Assembly (NCBI RefSeq): GCF_000244895.1
Contig: NZ_CM001441.1
Coordinates: 1,488,001-1,552,000 of the forward strand
DNA from: Desulfosporosinus youngiae DSM 17734
GTDB taxonomy: Bacteria; Bacillota; Desulfitobacteriia; Desulfitobacteriales; Desulfitobacteriaceae
Reading direction: 5' to 3'
Length of the DNA stretch: 64,000 nt
This document shows, one piece after another, positions 43,949 through 52,809 of this stretch. The notes beneath the pieces were generated by a model. It was not told where the DNA came from and did not search any database. It saw nothing but the letters and a program-made list of their open reading frames with translations. The translations under genes and the position numbers were made by a program. Numbering within the stretch: position 1 is the stretch's first letter; every line of letters begins with the position of its first letter.

Positions 43949-45112
43949 ATGTCAATTATTCATCAAGTGTATGGGTATTACATGCCTACAGTTAACCTAA
44001 TGGGTGCCGGAGCAGCACAAGAAACTGGCAAACAAGCAAAATTACTGGGTGGAGAAAAAGTTCTGCTGGTGACCGACGCCTTTCTCGAAAAAATAGGAAT
44101 GGCCCAAGAAATTGCTGATATCATCGAAAAAGAAGGCGTCAAAGTTGTAATTTTTGGTGGTGCTGAACCAAATCCGACGGATAAAAACGTGCATGATGGA
44201 TATGACATTTATACGAAAGAAGGATGTAACCTGATCGTTTCCGTAGGCGGAGGATCTTCCCATGATTGCGCCAAAGGGATTGGCCTGGTGGCAGGTAATG
44301 GCGGAAGAATTAATGATTATGAAGGGGTCGATAAATCTCCATTGCCGATGGCTCCAATGATTGCCATTAACACGACGGCCGGTACAGCCGCTGAAATGAC
44401 AAGATTCTGTATTATCACGGATGCTGAGCGACATATAAAAATGGCTATTGTTGACTGGCATGTAACCCCGAATGTTTCGATTAATGATCCTTTGTTAATG
44501 ATGAAACAACCGCCCAGCTTAACTGCCGCTACCGGGATGGATGCTCTTACTCATGCTGTCGAGGCTTATGTTTCCACAGCTGCCACGCCGGTGACTGATT
44601 CGGCTGCCTTAATGGCGTTTAAACTTATCCCCAGATATCTGCGCCGTGCTGTAGCAAATGGCGATGATTTTGAGGCTCGTGACAAGATGGCTTATGCACA
44701 ATTATTGGCTGGTATGGCGTTTAATAATGCGAGCTTAGGTTATGTTCATGCGATGGCACATCAATTAGGCGGATTCTATAATTTGCCTCATGGTGTCTGT
44801 AACGCGATCCTTCTTCCCCACGTTTGTCGCTTCAATATGATCGGTAATCTCGATCGTTTTGCTGAGATTGCTGAGGCAATGGGAGAAAATATTGATGGAC
44901 TTTCGGTCAGAGAAGCTGCAGAAAAATGCTTAACCGCCATCGCCACATTGTCCGCTGATGTCGGAATTCCTTCCGGGTTAAATGAATTGAATGTTAAAGA
45001 AGAAGACTTAACTGTGATGGCCACCAATGCGAAATTAGATGCTTGTCAATTAACTAATCCTCGTACTGCCACACTTGAACAAGTGATTCAAATCTATAAG
45101 AACGCAATGTAA
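43949..45112 (+). CDS. Iron-containing alcohol dehydrogenase
   Basis: 387 residues from ATG 43949 (RBS GGGAGGAAAG); an upstream ATG at 43889 lies inside the promoter and is rejected. Group III marks: GAGAAQETGKQAK, SVGGGSSHDCAKGIGL for NAD binding, and the metal ligands in TGMDALTHAVEAY, ALGYVHAMAHQLGG-type sequence (GYVHAMAHQLGGFYNLPHG). It interconverts primary alcohols and aldehydes with NAD(H). The shared promoter type with AOR suggests the pair oxidises an alcohol to its acid, or the reverse. Confidence 0.93.
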   Translation: MSIIHQVYGYYMPTVNLMGAGAAQETGKQAKLLGGEKVLLVTDAFLEKIGMAQEIADIIEKEGVKVVIFGGAEPNPTDKNVHDGYDIYTKEGCNLIVSVGGGSSHDCAKGIGLVAGNGGRINDYEGVDKSPLPMAPMIAINTTAGTAAEMTRFCIITDAERHIKMAIVDWHVTPNVSINDPLLMMKQPPSLTAATGMDALTHAVEAYVSTAATPVTDSAALMAFKLIPRYLRRAVANGDDFEARDKMAYAQLLAGMAFNNASLGYVHAMAHQLGGFYNLPHGVCNAILLPHVCRFNMIGNLDRFAEIAEAMGENIDGLSVREAAEKCLTAIATLSADVGIPSGLNELNVKEEDLTVMATNAKLDACQLTNPRTATLEQVIQIYKNAM

Positions 45113-45154
45113 CATAGAGTGTCCAAGGATAATTTAAAAGCTGCCTGAACCGAG

Positions 45155-45203
45155 AGAGAGTAAGACCGGCAAACTAATGGCTGATCTTACTCTCTATTTT
45201 TTT
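45155..45203 (+). terminator. Terminator after the alcohol dehydrogenase
   Basis: AGAGAGTAAGA (45155-45165) pairs with TCTTACTCTCT (45185-45195), then ATTTTTTT. Confidence 0.9.
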
Positions 45204-45219
45204 CTATGCCTTAACCTAC

Positions 45220-45936
45220 TCAGAACGTAAAGTGAGCGAGAAAACGGGTGACATCTTCTTGCTGAGGATTTTTTAGCAGTTCAGCAGGAGCACCTTCCGC
45301 CGCGACTTGCCCATGGAGCAGAATCACAGCCCGGTTGGCTAAATGAGCTATATCTTTAAAATCATGGCTTACTAAGACGGTGGTAGTTTGGGTGGATTTA
45401 AAAACTTTGGCCAGGTCGACCCGGAGTCCCTCTTTGGTGGGAGCATCCAGGGCAGAAAAGGGTTCATCCAGAAACAAAACGTCCGGTTCAATGGCAAAGG
45501 CCCGTGCTAAACTGACCCGCTGGGCTTCTCCGCCTGAGAGAGAGCGTGCCGACTGCTTAGCAAGATGGCTTACTCCAAATTGCTCCAGCCAATAGTCTGC
45601 TCGTTTTTTGATAGTTGCTCCGGAGACACCGCGAAGTTTTAAGCCGACAGCCACATTGTCAAAAACACGGGTATTTAGTAAGAGGGACTCCTGAAAGACA
45701 ATAGCGATTTTTCGCCGAATAGCGAGGGGGACGTTTTTAGGTACGGGTTGGTCTTGAAAAAAGAGCTGTCCGGAGGATGGAGTCTCTAAAAAAGCCAGGA
45801 TTTTCAACAAACTGCTTTTGCCGGATCCATTCGGACCGATGAGACCAGCACATTCTCCCGGCAACAAATGGAAATTTATACTCTGTAAAATAGTTTTATG
45901 ATCCTGTACCCAAGTAATCTCCTGAGCTTTGAGCAT
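45220..45936 (-). CDS. tupC: Tungstate ABC transporter ATPase
   Basis: 238 residues from ATG 45936, which overlaps the permease stop by one base (TAATG) and has CAAGGAGG upstream. Walker A GPNGSGKSS, signature LSGGEAQR, Walker B VLFLDEPFSALD, switch His in VLVSHDFKD. It has no TOBE domain, as in TupC. It powers import by TupB with TupA as the binding protein. Assignment to tungstate rests on its TupA neighbour. Confidence 0.9.
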   Translation of the reverse strand: MLKAQEITWVQDHKTILQSINFHLLPGECAGLIGPNGSGKSSLLKILAFLETPSSGQLFFQDQPVPKNVPLAIRRKIAIVFQESLLLNTRVFDNVAVGLKLRGVSGATIKKRADYWLEQFGVSHLAKQSARSLSGGEAQRVSLARAFAIEPDVLFLDEPFSALDAPTKEGLRVDLAKVFKSTQTTTVLVSHDFKDIAHLANRAVILLHGQVAAEGAPAELLKNPQQEDVTRFLAHFTF

Positions 45937-46637
45937 TAAGAGCCTCCTTGTTGTTTCTGTTGAAGTAAAGTTAAGCATAAGGTGGCCCCATAGGCTAAGA
46001 GGCATAAAATTATACTTAAGGCAATGGCAATGTCAAAGTTGCCTTTCGAGACCTCCAGGACAGTTGCCGTGGTAAGTACTCGGGTCTGTCCTTTAATATT
46101 TCCTCCGACAGCCATTGATGCCCCGATCTCAGAGACAATAGCGCCGAATCCGGCAATAATGGCGGCCAAAAGAGCAAAACGGATTTCCCTGAGAAGCAGC
46201 CCGATATATTGCAGACGGGTAGCCCCCAGCGCCCGGATTTGAAGTCTTAGTTTTGGATCCGTTTGTTGAAGAGCGGCACAGGTCAAGGCGGCGATAATAG
46301 GAGAGGCAATAATAGCTTGGGCAATGATAATGGCGGTTGGAGTATAGATGATGTTTAAGAAACCAAAAGGGCCGGAGCGCCAAAGAAAGATGGAAACCCA
46401 TAAGCCAACGACTACCGGAGGCAAACCCATCCCGGTGTTGACGATGCTTAGAATAAAGCGCCGTCCCGGGAAGGGTTTGAGAGCTAGGAGTGTACCAAAG
46501 GGAATTCCGATGAGGAGGCTGATTAGTGTTCCGGCACCGGAAATTTTGAGGGTTAGCCAGGTAATTTCCAAAACTTCGGGATCTCCGGTCAACAGGAGGT
46601 GAATGGCTGCTCGGATTCCTTCCCAAATCATTTCCAC
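45936..46637 (-). CDS. tupB: Tungstate ABC transporter permease
   Basis: 233 residues, about five to six membrane helices. EAA-like coupling loop near IRALGATRLQYIGLLLREIR; VSEIGASMAVGGNIKGQTRVL is typical of TupB. Start probably GTG 46637 or ATG 46631. Lies between tupC and tupA in one operon. Confidence 0.9.
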   Translation of the reverse strand: MEMIWEGIRAAIHLLLTGDPEVLEITWLTLKISGAGTLISLLIGIPFGTLLALKPFPGRRFILSIVNTGMGLPPVVVGLWVSIFLWRSGPFGFLNIIYTPTAIIIAQAIIASPIIAALTCAALQQTDPKLRLQIRALGATRLQYIGLLLREIRFALLAAIIAGFGAIVSEIGASMAVGGNIKGQTRVLTTATVLEVSKGNFDIAIALSIILCLLAYGATLCLTLLQQKQQGGS

Positions 46638-46675
46638 TTAAGCGACAGTTCCTTCCTTACGTTGAATAATGTGTT

Positions 46676-47566
46676 TTACTTGCCCAGGTCCTCCATTTTT
46701 TTGCCGGCATCAGGAAAGAAGAGGGCCTGGCCATATTTGTCTTTGCCAAAGGTACCGATCAGTGTCTGAGTGTCCGGACTTGTCATAAAATCCACAAAAG
46801 CTTTAGCTCCATCGGCATTTACTTTAGGAAACTTTTCAGGATTAACTTGCATGACGTGATAAATATTTAAGAGGGACGCATCTCCTTGAAGCAGGATCTC
46901 AAGGGTTAAGTTTTTCTGAGTCGCCAGGAAGGTTGCCCGGTCTGTTAAGGTATATCCCTCTTTCTCAGAAGTCACGGTGAGGGTCTGTCCCATGCCCTGC
47001 CCGGTTGCTTGATATTTATCTTCAGAAGGTTTAACAGCAGCTTGGGTCCATAAAGCTTTTTCCATTTTGTCGGTTCCGGAATCATCCCCGCGGGAGACAA
47101 AGATTGAGGAACTGGCAGCTATAGCTTTTAAGGCGTCTGTCGTTGTTTTTGTCTCTTTAACTTTAGCAGGATCAGCAGCAGGGCCTACGATAATGAAATC
47201 GTTATGCATAACAAGTTGGTAGTTGATGGCGGTTTGGTTGTCAACTAATTTTTTTTCCGAGGCGGGAGCATGTACTAATAGTACATCTGCATCCCCTTTT
47301 TCCCCCATGGCTAAAGCAGCTCCTGTACCTACAGCAACTGTTTTGACCTTATAGCCCGTATTTTGTTCGAAAACAGGGATAAGGGCATCGAGCAGACCAC
47401 TGTCTTGGGTACTTGTGGTGGTAGCTAAAATCAAGTCGGGGTTTGCAGGTTTTGGAGGTTCAGATGTTTGAGGTGCCGGAGTTGTTTTTCCGCACCCTAC
47501 GGCGAGTATCATAAGGGCAATAATAAGGAGTGCGAAACTAGAATTAATGTAATGTCTAATCTTCAT
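46676..47566 (-). CDS. tupA: Tungstate-binding lipoprotein
   Basis: 296 residues with a lipoprotein signal (lipobox LAVGC). The mature start carries the TupA motif TTTSTQDSGLLDAL, which contacts the oxyanion. Then VAVGTGAALAMGEKGDADVLLVHAP and SRGDDSGTDKMEKALW. TupA binds tungstate with high selectivity over molybdate in studied species. It supplies the metal for the AOR encoded nearby. Confidence 0.93.
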   Translation of the reverse strand: MKIRHYINSSFALLIIALMILAVGCGKTTPAPQTSEPPKPANPDLILATTTSTQDSGLLDALIPVFEQNTGYKVKTVAVGTGAALAMGEKGDADVLLVHAPASEKKLVDNQTAINYQLVMHNDFIIVGPAADPAKVKETKTTTDALKAIAASSSIFVSRGDDSGTDKMEKALWTQAAVKPSEDKYQATGQGMGQTLTVTSEKEGYTLTDRATFLATQKNLTLEILLQGDASLLNIYHVMQVNPEKFPKVNADGAKAFVDFMTSPDTQTLIGTFGKDKYGQALFFPDAGKKMEDLGK

Positions 47567-47610
47567 TTAATGTCATTTCCTTTCGCCTTATTAATTAAGT
47601 AACTTCATTA

Positions 47611-48525
47611 TTAAGTTTTTAAAATTATGCTGCCTGTTAAAGAGGTATCATACCCTTGCTGTTGGTTAATAGCCTGAATGAATCCCGGGGAATTTAAAAC
47701 TTCCTGCAGTCGTTGCCAAACAGGAGATTTAGCGGTTTTCCCTAAACAGACGAGATCATAGCGCTCATTAAATAGAGGGATAAAACCCAGGCCAAGCCTT
47801 TGGGCCGCTGATTTTACTCCGAGGCCGGCATCGGCCTGTCCACTCGCTACGAGGCAAGCAACTCCGGAGTGGGTGGTTTCTTCATGTTCATAGCCTAAAA
47901 TCCGGCCGGGAGAAATCTTAGCAGATTTAAGAAAAGCATCAAGGCGCAGACGGGTTCCGGATCCTTTTTGCCGGTTGATAAATTGCAAACCTTCTATTGA
48001 AATGTCGGCCCAGGTCCGGATATTAAAAGGATTGCCGGGGGCAACGATGAACCCTTGTTCCCGTTGAACTAAATTCACGATACAAAAGGATTCCCCGGGA
48101 AGAACATGCTTGACAAAGGAGATATTATAGTCTTTGGAGGATTCATCCCAAAGATGTACTCCCGAAATATCCGCTTCTCGGCGATAGAGGGCAATAAGTC
48201 CATCCATACTCCCTTTAAATGATAGAGAAGACTCGACAGGTATTGCAGAATGCCTGAGAAACTCAAAAAGCAGTTCGACGACAGGATCGTGACTTCCAAT
48301 AAAGCGAAGCATTGGCAAAGCAGGTGAATTATGAGATGTAGTTGACTGTGCAGTGGGACTGTCAGCTGTTCCGTGTAGGTATTTCTGTAGAACAGCCGGG
48401 TTAATGCGAAGTTGTCGGCCTATGTGGTGGGCTGGTATCTCGCCGCGTTTAACAAGCTCATAAAGGGTGTATGTTGAAACTTTCAGGATTTTAGCAGCTT
48501 CGGCAGCCGTTAAGGTTTCACTCAT
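47611..48525 (-). CDS. HTH regulator with periplasmic-binding-like sensor domain
   Basis: 304 residues. Residues 1-52 are an excisionase/MerR-like HTH (LTAAEAAKILKVSTYTLYEL, then VKRGEIPAHHIGRQLRI). Residues 70-304 are a substrate-binding-protein-like domain: FIGSHDPVVELLFEFLRH, FINRQKGSGTRLRLDAF, VASGQADAGLGVKSAAQRLG, NERYDLVCL. It matches the C-terminus of the fused MoeA at 39496-41403. It lies just upstream of tupABC. A cytoplasmic tungstate or molybdate sensor controlling uptake is a reasonable inference. Confidence 0.85.
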   Translation of the reverse strand: MSETLTAAEAAKILKVSTYTLYELVKRGEIPAHHIGRQLRINPAVLQKYLHGTADSPTAQSTTSHNSPALPMLRFIGSHDPVVELLFEFLRHSAIPVESSLSFKGSMDGLIALYRREADISGVHLWDESSKDYNISFVKHVLPGESFCIVNLVQREQGFIVAPGNPFNIRTWADISIEGLQFINRQKGSGTRLRLDAFLKSAKISPGRILGYEHEETTHSGVACLVASGQADAGLGVKSAAQRLGLGFIPLFNERYDLVCLGKTAKSPVWQRLQEVLNSPGFIQAINQQQGYDTSLTGSIILKT

Positions 48526-48651
48526 TAATTCACCTCCGTTCGTCTGAATTAAGTTTAAAATAGTTATACCGGCTAGTCAATATAGATGTTTGAAACTGCT
48601 TGGTTTAACTTGGTCGGGTTAGATCTTTAGAGATCTGGTACCTCTTATTCT

Positions 48652-48837
48652 CCCTCGTTCACAATGTACCTGTGGTTTTTGTTATTGTCCATATCATATC
48701 ACCTGCCAAAGGGTTGTTCAGTAATATTGTGCCCATTTATATCCACCCGGAAGGTGGAATCGGTAAGGATGTTGAATTACCAAGTATATCGGTATTTGCA
48801 TTCCCAGGGATGGACCATTTTTTGCGTGATGGATAAT
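48652..48837 (+). pseudogene. Possible gene remnant, family unknown
   Basis: An open frame without a start reads VPVVFVIVHIISPAKGLFSN then IVPIYIHPEGGIGKDVELPS and ends at 48837. The residue make-up is protein-like rather than random, but I cannot place it. No RBS. Confidence 0.3.
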
Positions 48838-48883
48838 TAAGGAGACTTAGAAAACAACCAGAAGCGAAAGCTTGGAGGCTGAT

Positions 48884-49510
48884 ATGAGATTAAAAAAGAA
48901 AAAGGGCATAAAATGGCTGTTGGTAGGTATACTGTTTTTGCTCCTGGCTGGAATCATTCATGTTCTGACACCTTTTCCGACCAAAGAATTGACAGCGGAG
49001 GACAAGTTGCCCACTCAATTTGCGGTACCCATCAATACCGGATTTGAACGCCAGGGAAAAAGTCAGTGTGCGGCATTTTCCACTGCTTTTGTTCTAAGAA
49101 ATCTGGGTCAAAACCTTGGGGGAGCGGAGGTCTATGCGGACATTCCTTATAAAATTCCGGTTTCAGGCTATGTTTTGCCCAAGGGAATCATAACCTATCT
49201 TCGCTCTCAGGGATATCAGCCGGCTATTTATCAAGGAGATCTCAATTCTTTAAAGACGAGGCTTGTGCAGGGGAATAAGCCGCTGATCGTTCTGGTGGGT
49301 AATGGACTATTCTGGCAGCACTATATGACATTGGTAGGTTATGACGATGTTAAACAGGAGTTGTATTTTTTTGATTCCGGCAGGGATGGGGATGAAAATG
49401 CCGACCTTTCAGGGAATAGGACAATGACAGAGGATTATTTCCAAACATGGTGGAGCAACGGTTTGCCTGTTTTTAATCATATTTTCATAACAACGGAGAA
49501 AAGCCTTTGA
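48884..49510 (+). CDS. C39-like cysteine peptidase family protein, membrane-anchored
   Basis: About 208 residues from ATG 48884 (RBS TTGGAGG). A basic start is followed by one membrane helix (WLLVGILFLLLAGIIHVL). The outside domain is a papain-like C39 fold: Cys in GKSQCAAFSTAFVLRNLG, His in WQHYMTLVGYDD and Asp in LYFFDSGRDGDEN. No substrate-leader gene or ABC transporter is nearby, so bacteriocin processing is not indicated. Role unknown. Confidence 0.75.
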   Translation: MRLKKKKGIKWLLVGILFLLLAGIIHVLTPFPTKELTAEDKLPTQFAVPINTGFERQGKSQCAAFSTAFVLRNLGQNLGGAEVYADIPYKIPVSGYVLPKGIITYLRSQGYQPAIYQGDLNSLKTRLVQGNKPLIVLVGNGLFWQHYMTLVGYDDVKQELYFFDSGRDGDENADLSGNRTMTEDYFQTWWSNGLPVFNHIFITTEKSL

Positions 49511-49626
49511 GACTGGGACCACAGCGGTGAGTCCATCGGTAATCGCCGCTGGAGTGAGTCAGTGAAGCAGGAGATCGTGAACAGCAGGATTAAGAGTACG
49601 TGCTCGCTTGTTACGGCCATTAATGA

Positions 49627-49809
49627 GGGATAATAAAGCCGAAGGTTTTCCTTAACGCCTCAGCGGTAGGATACTATGGGCCTCACCAGGACGAAGTGAT
49701 AACCGAGAGTGAGGCTCCGGGAGAAGATTTTCCGGCTGAAGTTTGCCGGAAGTGGGAAGCTTTTTCGAAGTGGCTGGTGACTATTTCGAACGTTAAGCTG
49801 AAATTATGA
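49627..49809 (+). pseudogene. Remnant of a YfcH-like (TIGR01777) NAD-epimerase
   Basis: An open stretch right after a stop, without a start, reads PKVFLNASAVGYYGPHQDEV, then ESEAPGEDFPAEVCRKWEAF. This is the middle of YfcH-like SDR epimerases, including the SAVGYYG block. N- and C-terminal parts are missing. Nothing else supported in 49511-49877. Confidence 0.65.
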
Positions 49810-49877
49810 AATTAAGACAGAAGAAACTCGCCTCGGTTTCCGTCTATATTAAGAAATGACGTGAAAAGGGTGAGGAA

Positions 49878-50417
49878 ATGAAACGAAGGCTTTTTATAGG
49901 GCTGATTATTATGACGGCGGTCATTACCGGGTTGCTTGCCGGCTGCAGTTCGGCTGAGGAAAATGCCAATAATGAGGGCAATAAAGTTTTTGATCAAAAA
50001 GTCAGTGCCGATGAAAGAAAGCGAATGGATTTATACCTGGCCGTGATGGAAGGTGCCTTTCGAGAGGAGAATGGCGGCAACGGATTTATTGCCGTAAAAT
50101 TAGATACCTTGGCCGGGCTGGGTGATGAGGCAAAATCAGAGGTGTTAAATAAGTTAAAGAGTCTGTCCGAGAATGTCTACGGCTTTGATAAAGATAAGAT
50201 CGATAATAGCCACTTTGAAGTTGATGCTGACGGCAGGTTAATAAGAACCTTGGACGGTTCCTTGTTGTGGGTAGAAATAAAGGAATATGATGAGGATAAG
50301 GCGAAAATAACCGGAGTATCCTGGTTTGGAAATACAGGAGCGGTTTTTCCCAGCTATGAGGCAGTATTTACAGGCGGAAAGTGGCAGCTCAACTTAATTA
50401 GTATGGCTATATCTTAA
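49878..50417 (+). CDS. Lipoprotein, unknown function
   Basis: 179 residues, signal MKRRLFIGLIIMTAVITGLLAGCSS with lipobox LLAGC. The mature part is acidic and ends in a strand-rich region (ITGVSWFGNTGAVFPSYEAVF, KWQLNLISMAIS). No known family. RBS GGTGAGG. Possibly co-transcribed with the next membrane protein, 77 bp downstream. Confidence 0.7.
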   Translation: MKRRLFIGLIIMTAVITGLLAGCSSAEENANNEGNKVFDQKVSADERKRMDLYLAVMEGAFREENGGNGFIAVKLDTLAGLGDEAKSEVLNKLKSLSENVYGFDKDKIDNSHFEVDADGRLIRTLDGSLLWVEIKEYDEDKAKITGVSWFGNTGAVFPSYEAVFTGGKWQLNLISMAIS

Positions 50418-50494
50418 CAATAACTATTTCTGGGTTTTTCGGAATTAAAGCTCAGGTGTTTTCCCAAGGCAGGATTTTTATAAGGGGTTTTGAG

Positions 50495-51223
50495 ATGAAC
50501 AAATCCAGCAAATATTTCCTATTGGTTATGGCATTATGTGCGTTGCTGATATCCATTCTGCCTGGGGCAGCTTTGGCAAATTCTGCGGAGCCGCCGTCAC
50601 TGGTTATTCTTATCAATAATCCGCCGGATGATCTTTCGATTGTAATGGTATCTAACGACAATAAACCTGAAGCCTCGGTGCGGAGGGCTGCCTGGGAAGG
50701 GTATTACGTTTTCTACTCCCGGGATATGCAGGCCGGTGATAACTACAGGTTCAAGGTCCCAGCGGAGGGGAACAGTTTTGAATGCAGTCTGGATACTCCC
50801 CTGGCGGGTTACAATAACGTCTTCACTTTAGATTTAGGGGAACAAAAGCTTACCCTCGGCCAATATCCTTTTCGCCGGGGGATTTTGGTGTCAATCAGGG
50901 TGGTGCTTACCCTGATGATAGAAGGGGCTGTCTTTTGGCTGTTTGGCTTTAGAAGCGGGAGAAGCTGGCTGATCTTTCTGGCTGTCAATCTGGTGACCCA
51001 AGGGGCCTTGAATATTTGGCTGAATTATGGGGGTTCGCTGCTGCCCAGTTATTTGCTGATCAATCTGATCGTTGGCGAGTTCTTTGTCTTTGCGGCTGAA
51101 CTTATAGGCCTTGCTTATCTCATCCGGGAACATTCCCCCTGCCGGGTCAGGATTTATGTTGTTGCGGCCAATGTTCTGAGCTTAATAGCCGGCGGCTATA
51201 TTATTTCGGTTTTGCCTGTCTAA
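50495..51223 (+). CDS. Membrane protein with signal peptide, unknown function
   Basis: 242 residues from ATG 50495 (RBS AAGGGG). Signal peptide YFLLVMALCALLISILPGAALA, an outside beta-rich domain of about 100 residues, then four membrane helices in the C-terminal half (GILVSIRVVLTLMIEGAVFWLFG onwards). No family recognised. An alternative start upstream has no RBS. Confidence 0.65.
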   Translation: MNKSSKYFLLVMALCALLISILPGAALANSAEPPSLVILINNPPDDLSIVMVSNDNKPEASVRRAAWEGYYVFYSRDMQAGDNYRFKVPAEGNSFECSLDTPLAGYNNVFTLDLGEQKLTLGQYPFRRGILVSIRVVLTLMIEGAVFWLFGFRSGRSWLIFLAVNLVTQGALNIWLNYGGSLLPSYLLINLIVGEFFVFAAELIGLAYLIREHSPCRVRIYVVAANVLSLIAGGYIISVLPV

Positions 51224-51392
51224 ATGACGAGTTCGTAAATCCTTTGTTCTGTAGATAATATTGGATTGTGACGGAAGGCAGCATCCTTTTTATAGGGTGC
51301 GAGAAGAAAGGGATTTTATTTTTCCGGAAAATTTATCAGGTTGATGTTGAAGTTCGGGAGTTTGAGAAACTGCTCGGGCTGCGGCCGGAATT

Positions 51393-51908
51393 CTATGGGG
51401 TTACTAAATTGATCAGGGCTATTTCTGCTGAAGGATCAAATTCATCATTTGTGTTCTTTAATATATTCATAATAAAATATTTGTGGTTAGATTGGGCTTC
51501 ATAGGAAAATTCGCCTTGAATAGTTCCTCCTGCCAGGATAGTCTGATTTAAATTTGTAGTAGATAAAGGAATTGGGATAGAATCTTTCTTAGCACCGATA
51601 ACCACAAAATGGAGATTGACATTAAAACTATAATCCTTTTTCGTGGAATTCTTAATTGTTACAGATACATGGACTGTTTTCTTGCCAGTTCCTAAAATAT
51701 AGGCTAAAGTCCCACCAGAATAGGCATCGGATTTAGTCTGGTTAATAGTATATTCCAGGTTATCAACGGTCACAGTATCACCAATCTTACTACTTCCATC
51801 GCCGGTATTTATCGGTGTATATGGAGCAATAAATGTGGGATAAATAACAAATTGCATCATCCCAATTGCTGCGACCAATATTATCCAGTTGATTAATTTT
51901 CTTTTCAT
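51393..51908 (-). CDS. Secreted/membrane-anchored DUF4352-like protein
   Basis: 171 residues from ATG 51908. One N-terminal membrane helix (LINWIILVAAIGMMQFVIYP), then an immunoglobulin-like domain of the DUF4352 kind (IGDTVTVDNLEYTIN, KTVHVSVTIKNSTKKDYSFN, and a late GTIQGEFSYEAQ). Such domains occur on lipoproteins and secreted proteins of Firmicutes; function unclear. Confidence 0.65.
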   Translation of the reverse strand: MKRKLINWIILVAAIGMMQFVIYPTFIAPYTPINTGDGSSKIGDTVTVDNLEYTINQTKSDAYSGGTLAYILGTGKKTVHVSVTIKNSTKKDYSFNVNLHFVVIGAKKDSIPIPLSTTNLNQTILAGGTIQGEFSYEAQSNHKYFIMNILKNTNDEFDPSAEIALINLVTP

Positions 51909-52129
51909 ATTTATAGTGCCCCCTTCGGGTAGTTGCTTCATTAATAATTCAACTTTTGCAGCTCCAATCAGTGTTCTAGTCAAACCCACTATACCAAATA
52001 AAAGAGGTGTTTTCTATTGGCCTTACTAATTATAAAACGAACTATTCTCTCCAAGTGCGTGGCTCTAATTGAGTAAAAAATGCATTCGCATCTAAAATAA
52101 AAACGCTGTCTTTTCTAATATTTAGGTCG

Positions 52130-52343
52130 AAGGTATATCAAGAAAAGGAGATTGAGGATATACGCATTATTTTAGTGCGAATGTGTAGTGAACATAAAAT
52201 TCCTGGGGGGTTCGCACCGCGAAGCGTGTGAGAATTTACTGAAATATGTAGAGACTATTAGGGAATGGCTGGGTTTTTGGTGAACAACGGAATAAAATAG
52301 GGTAAGACTATCTGAAATAAGACGGTTTTTATTAGTTTTTGCT
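52130..52343 (+). promoter_or_regulatory. Probable CRISPR leader
   Basis: AT-rich DNA directly before the first repeat. It contains GCGAATGTGTAGTGAACATA, then CCTGGGGGGTTCGCACC, which resembles the conserved block at the end of cas2 and start of the leader in type I-C systems. No cas gene remains upstream; 51909-52129 shows no gene. Confidence 0.5.
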
Positions 52344-52508
52344 GTCGCTCTCTACACGGGAGCGTGGATTGAAATCGGGCATGGAGTATCGCGGAACGCC
52401 AGGTACCTATGTCGCTCTCTACACGGGAGCGTGGATTGAAATTGTAACAACTCCACTAGAAAGAAGATCCGTAATAGCCGCTCTCTACATGGGAGCATGG
52501 ATATCCTT
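52344..52508 (+). CRISPR. Orphan type I-C-like CRISPR array, three repeats
   Basis: Repeats of 32 bp beginning GTCGCTCTCTACACGGGAGC and ending GTGGATTGAAAT at 52344-52375 and 52411-52442 are identical. The third (52477-52508) is degenerate, especially at its 3' end, marking the array's end. Spacers are 35 bp (52376-52410) and 34 bp (52443-52476). The repeat matches the type I-C pattern (GTCGC...GGATTGAAAT). No cas genes are in the window. Confidence 0.88.
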
Positions 52509-52726
52509 TTAAAAGCACAGCACGTTGAGAGTACAATAATGATGACGTCTAGTGGCCAAAGGGGCAAATAAGACGGTTCAGACACCATATATAGCGTTTG
52601 GGGAGCAAAAAACAGGCAAAAATGGGGGCCAAAAAACGCATTTTTTGGCCTCTATTTTTAGCCCATTTTATAGATGACATCAGCTCCATCGCAAACAACT
52701 GAATATAGAAAACACAGCAAAAGGAG

Positions 52727-52766
52727 CGGGCATATTTTCGCAACGAAGATATGCCCGTTTTTTTAT
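52727..52766 (+). terminator. Terminator at the left edge of the mobile-element region
   Basis: CGGGCATATTTTCG / CGAAGATATGCCCG followed by TTTTTTT. The rest of 52509-52809 has no supported gene. Confidence 0.85.
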
Positions 52767-52809
52767 GCCTTTTTTAAGAACTCAATAAAAAATAATTGGA
52801 GGAACCAAC

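Noticed and set aside
48602-48700. Short minus-strand frame starting MDNNKNHRYIVNEGE
   Set aside because: Only 15 codons; slight likeness to the antitoxin at 21707 is too short to count.
51268-51504. Plus-strand frame beginning TEGSILFIGCEKKGILFF
   Set aside because: Its end overlaps the DUF4352-like gene on the other strand and there is no RBS; the first 45 residues could be a remnant, but no family could be named.
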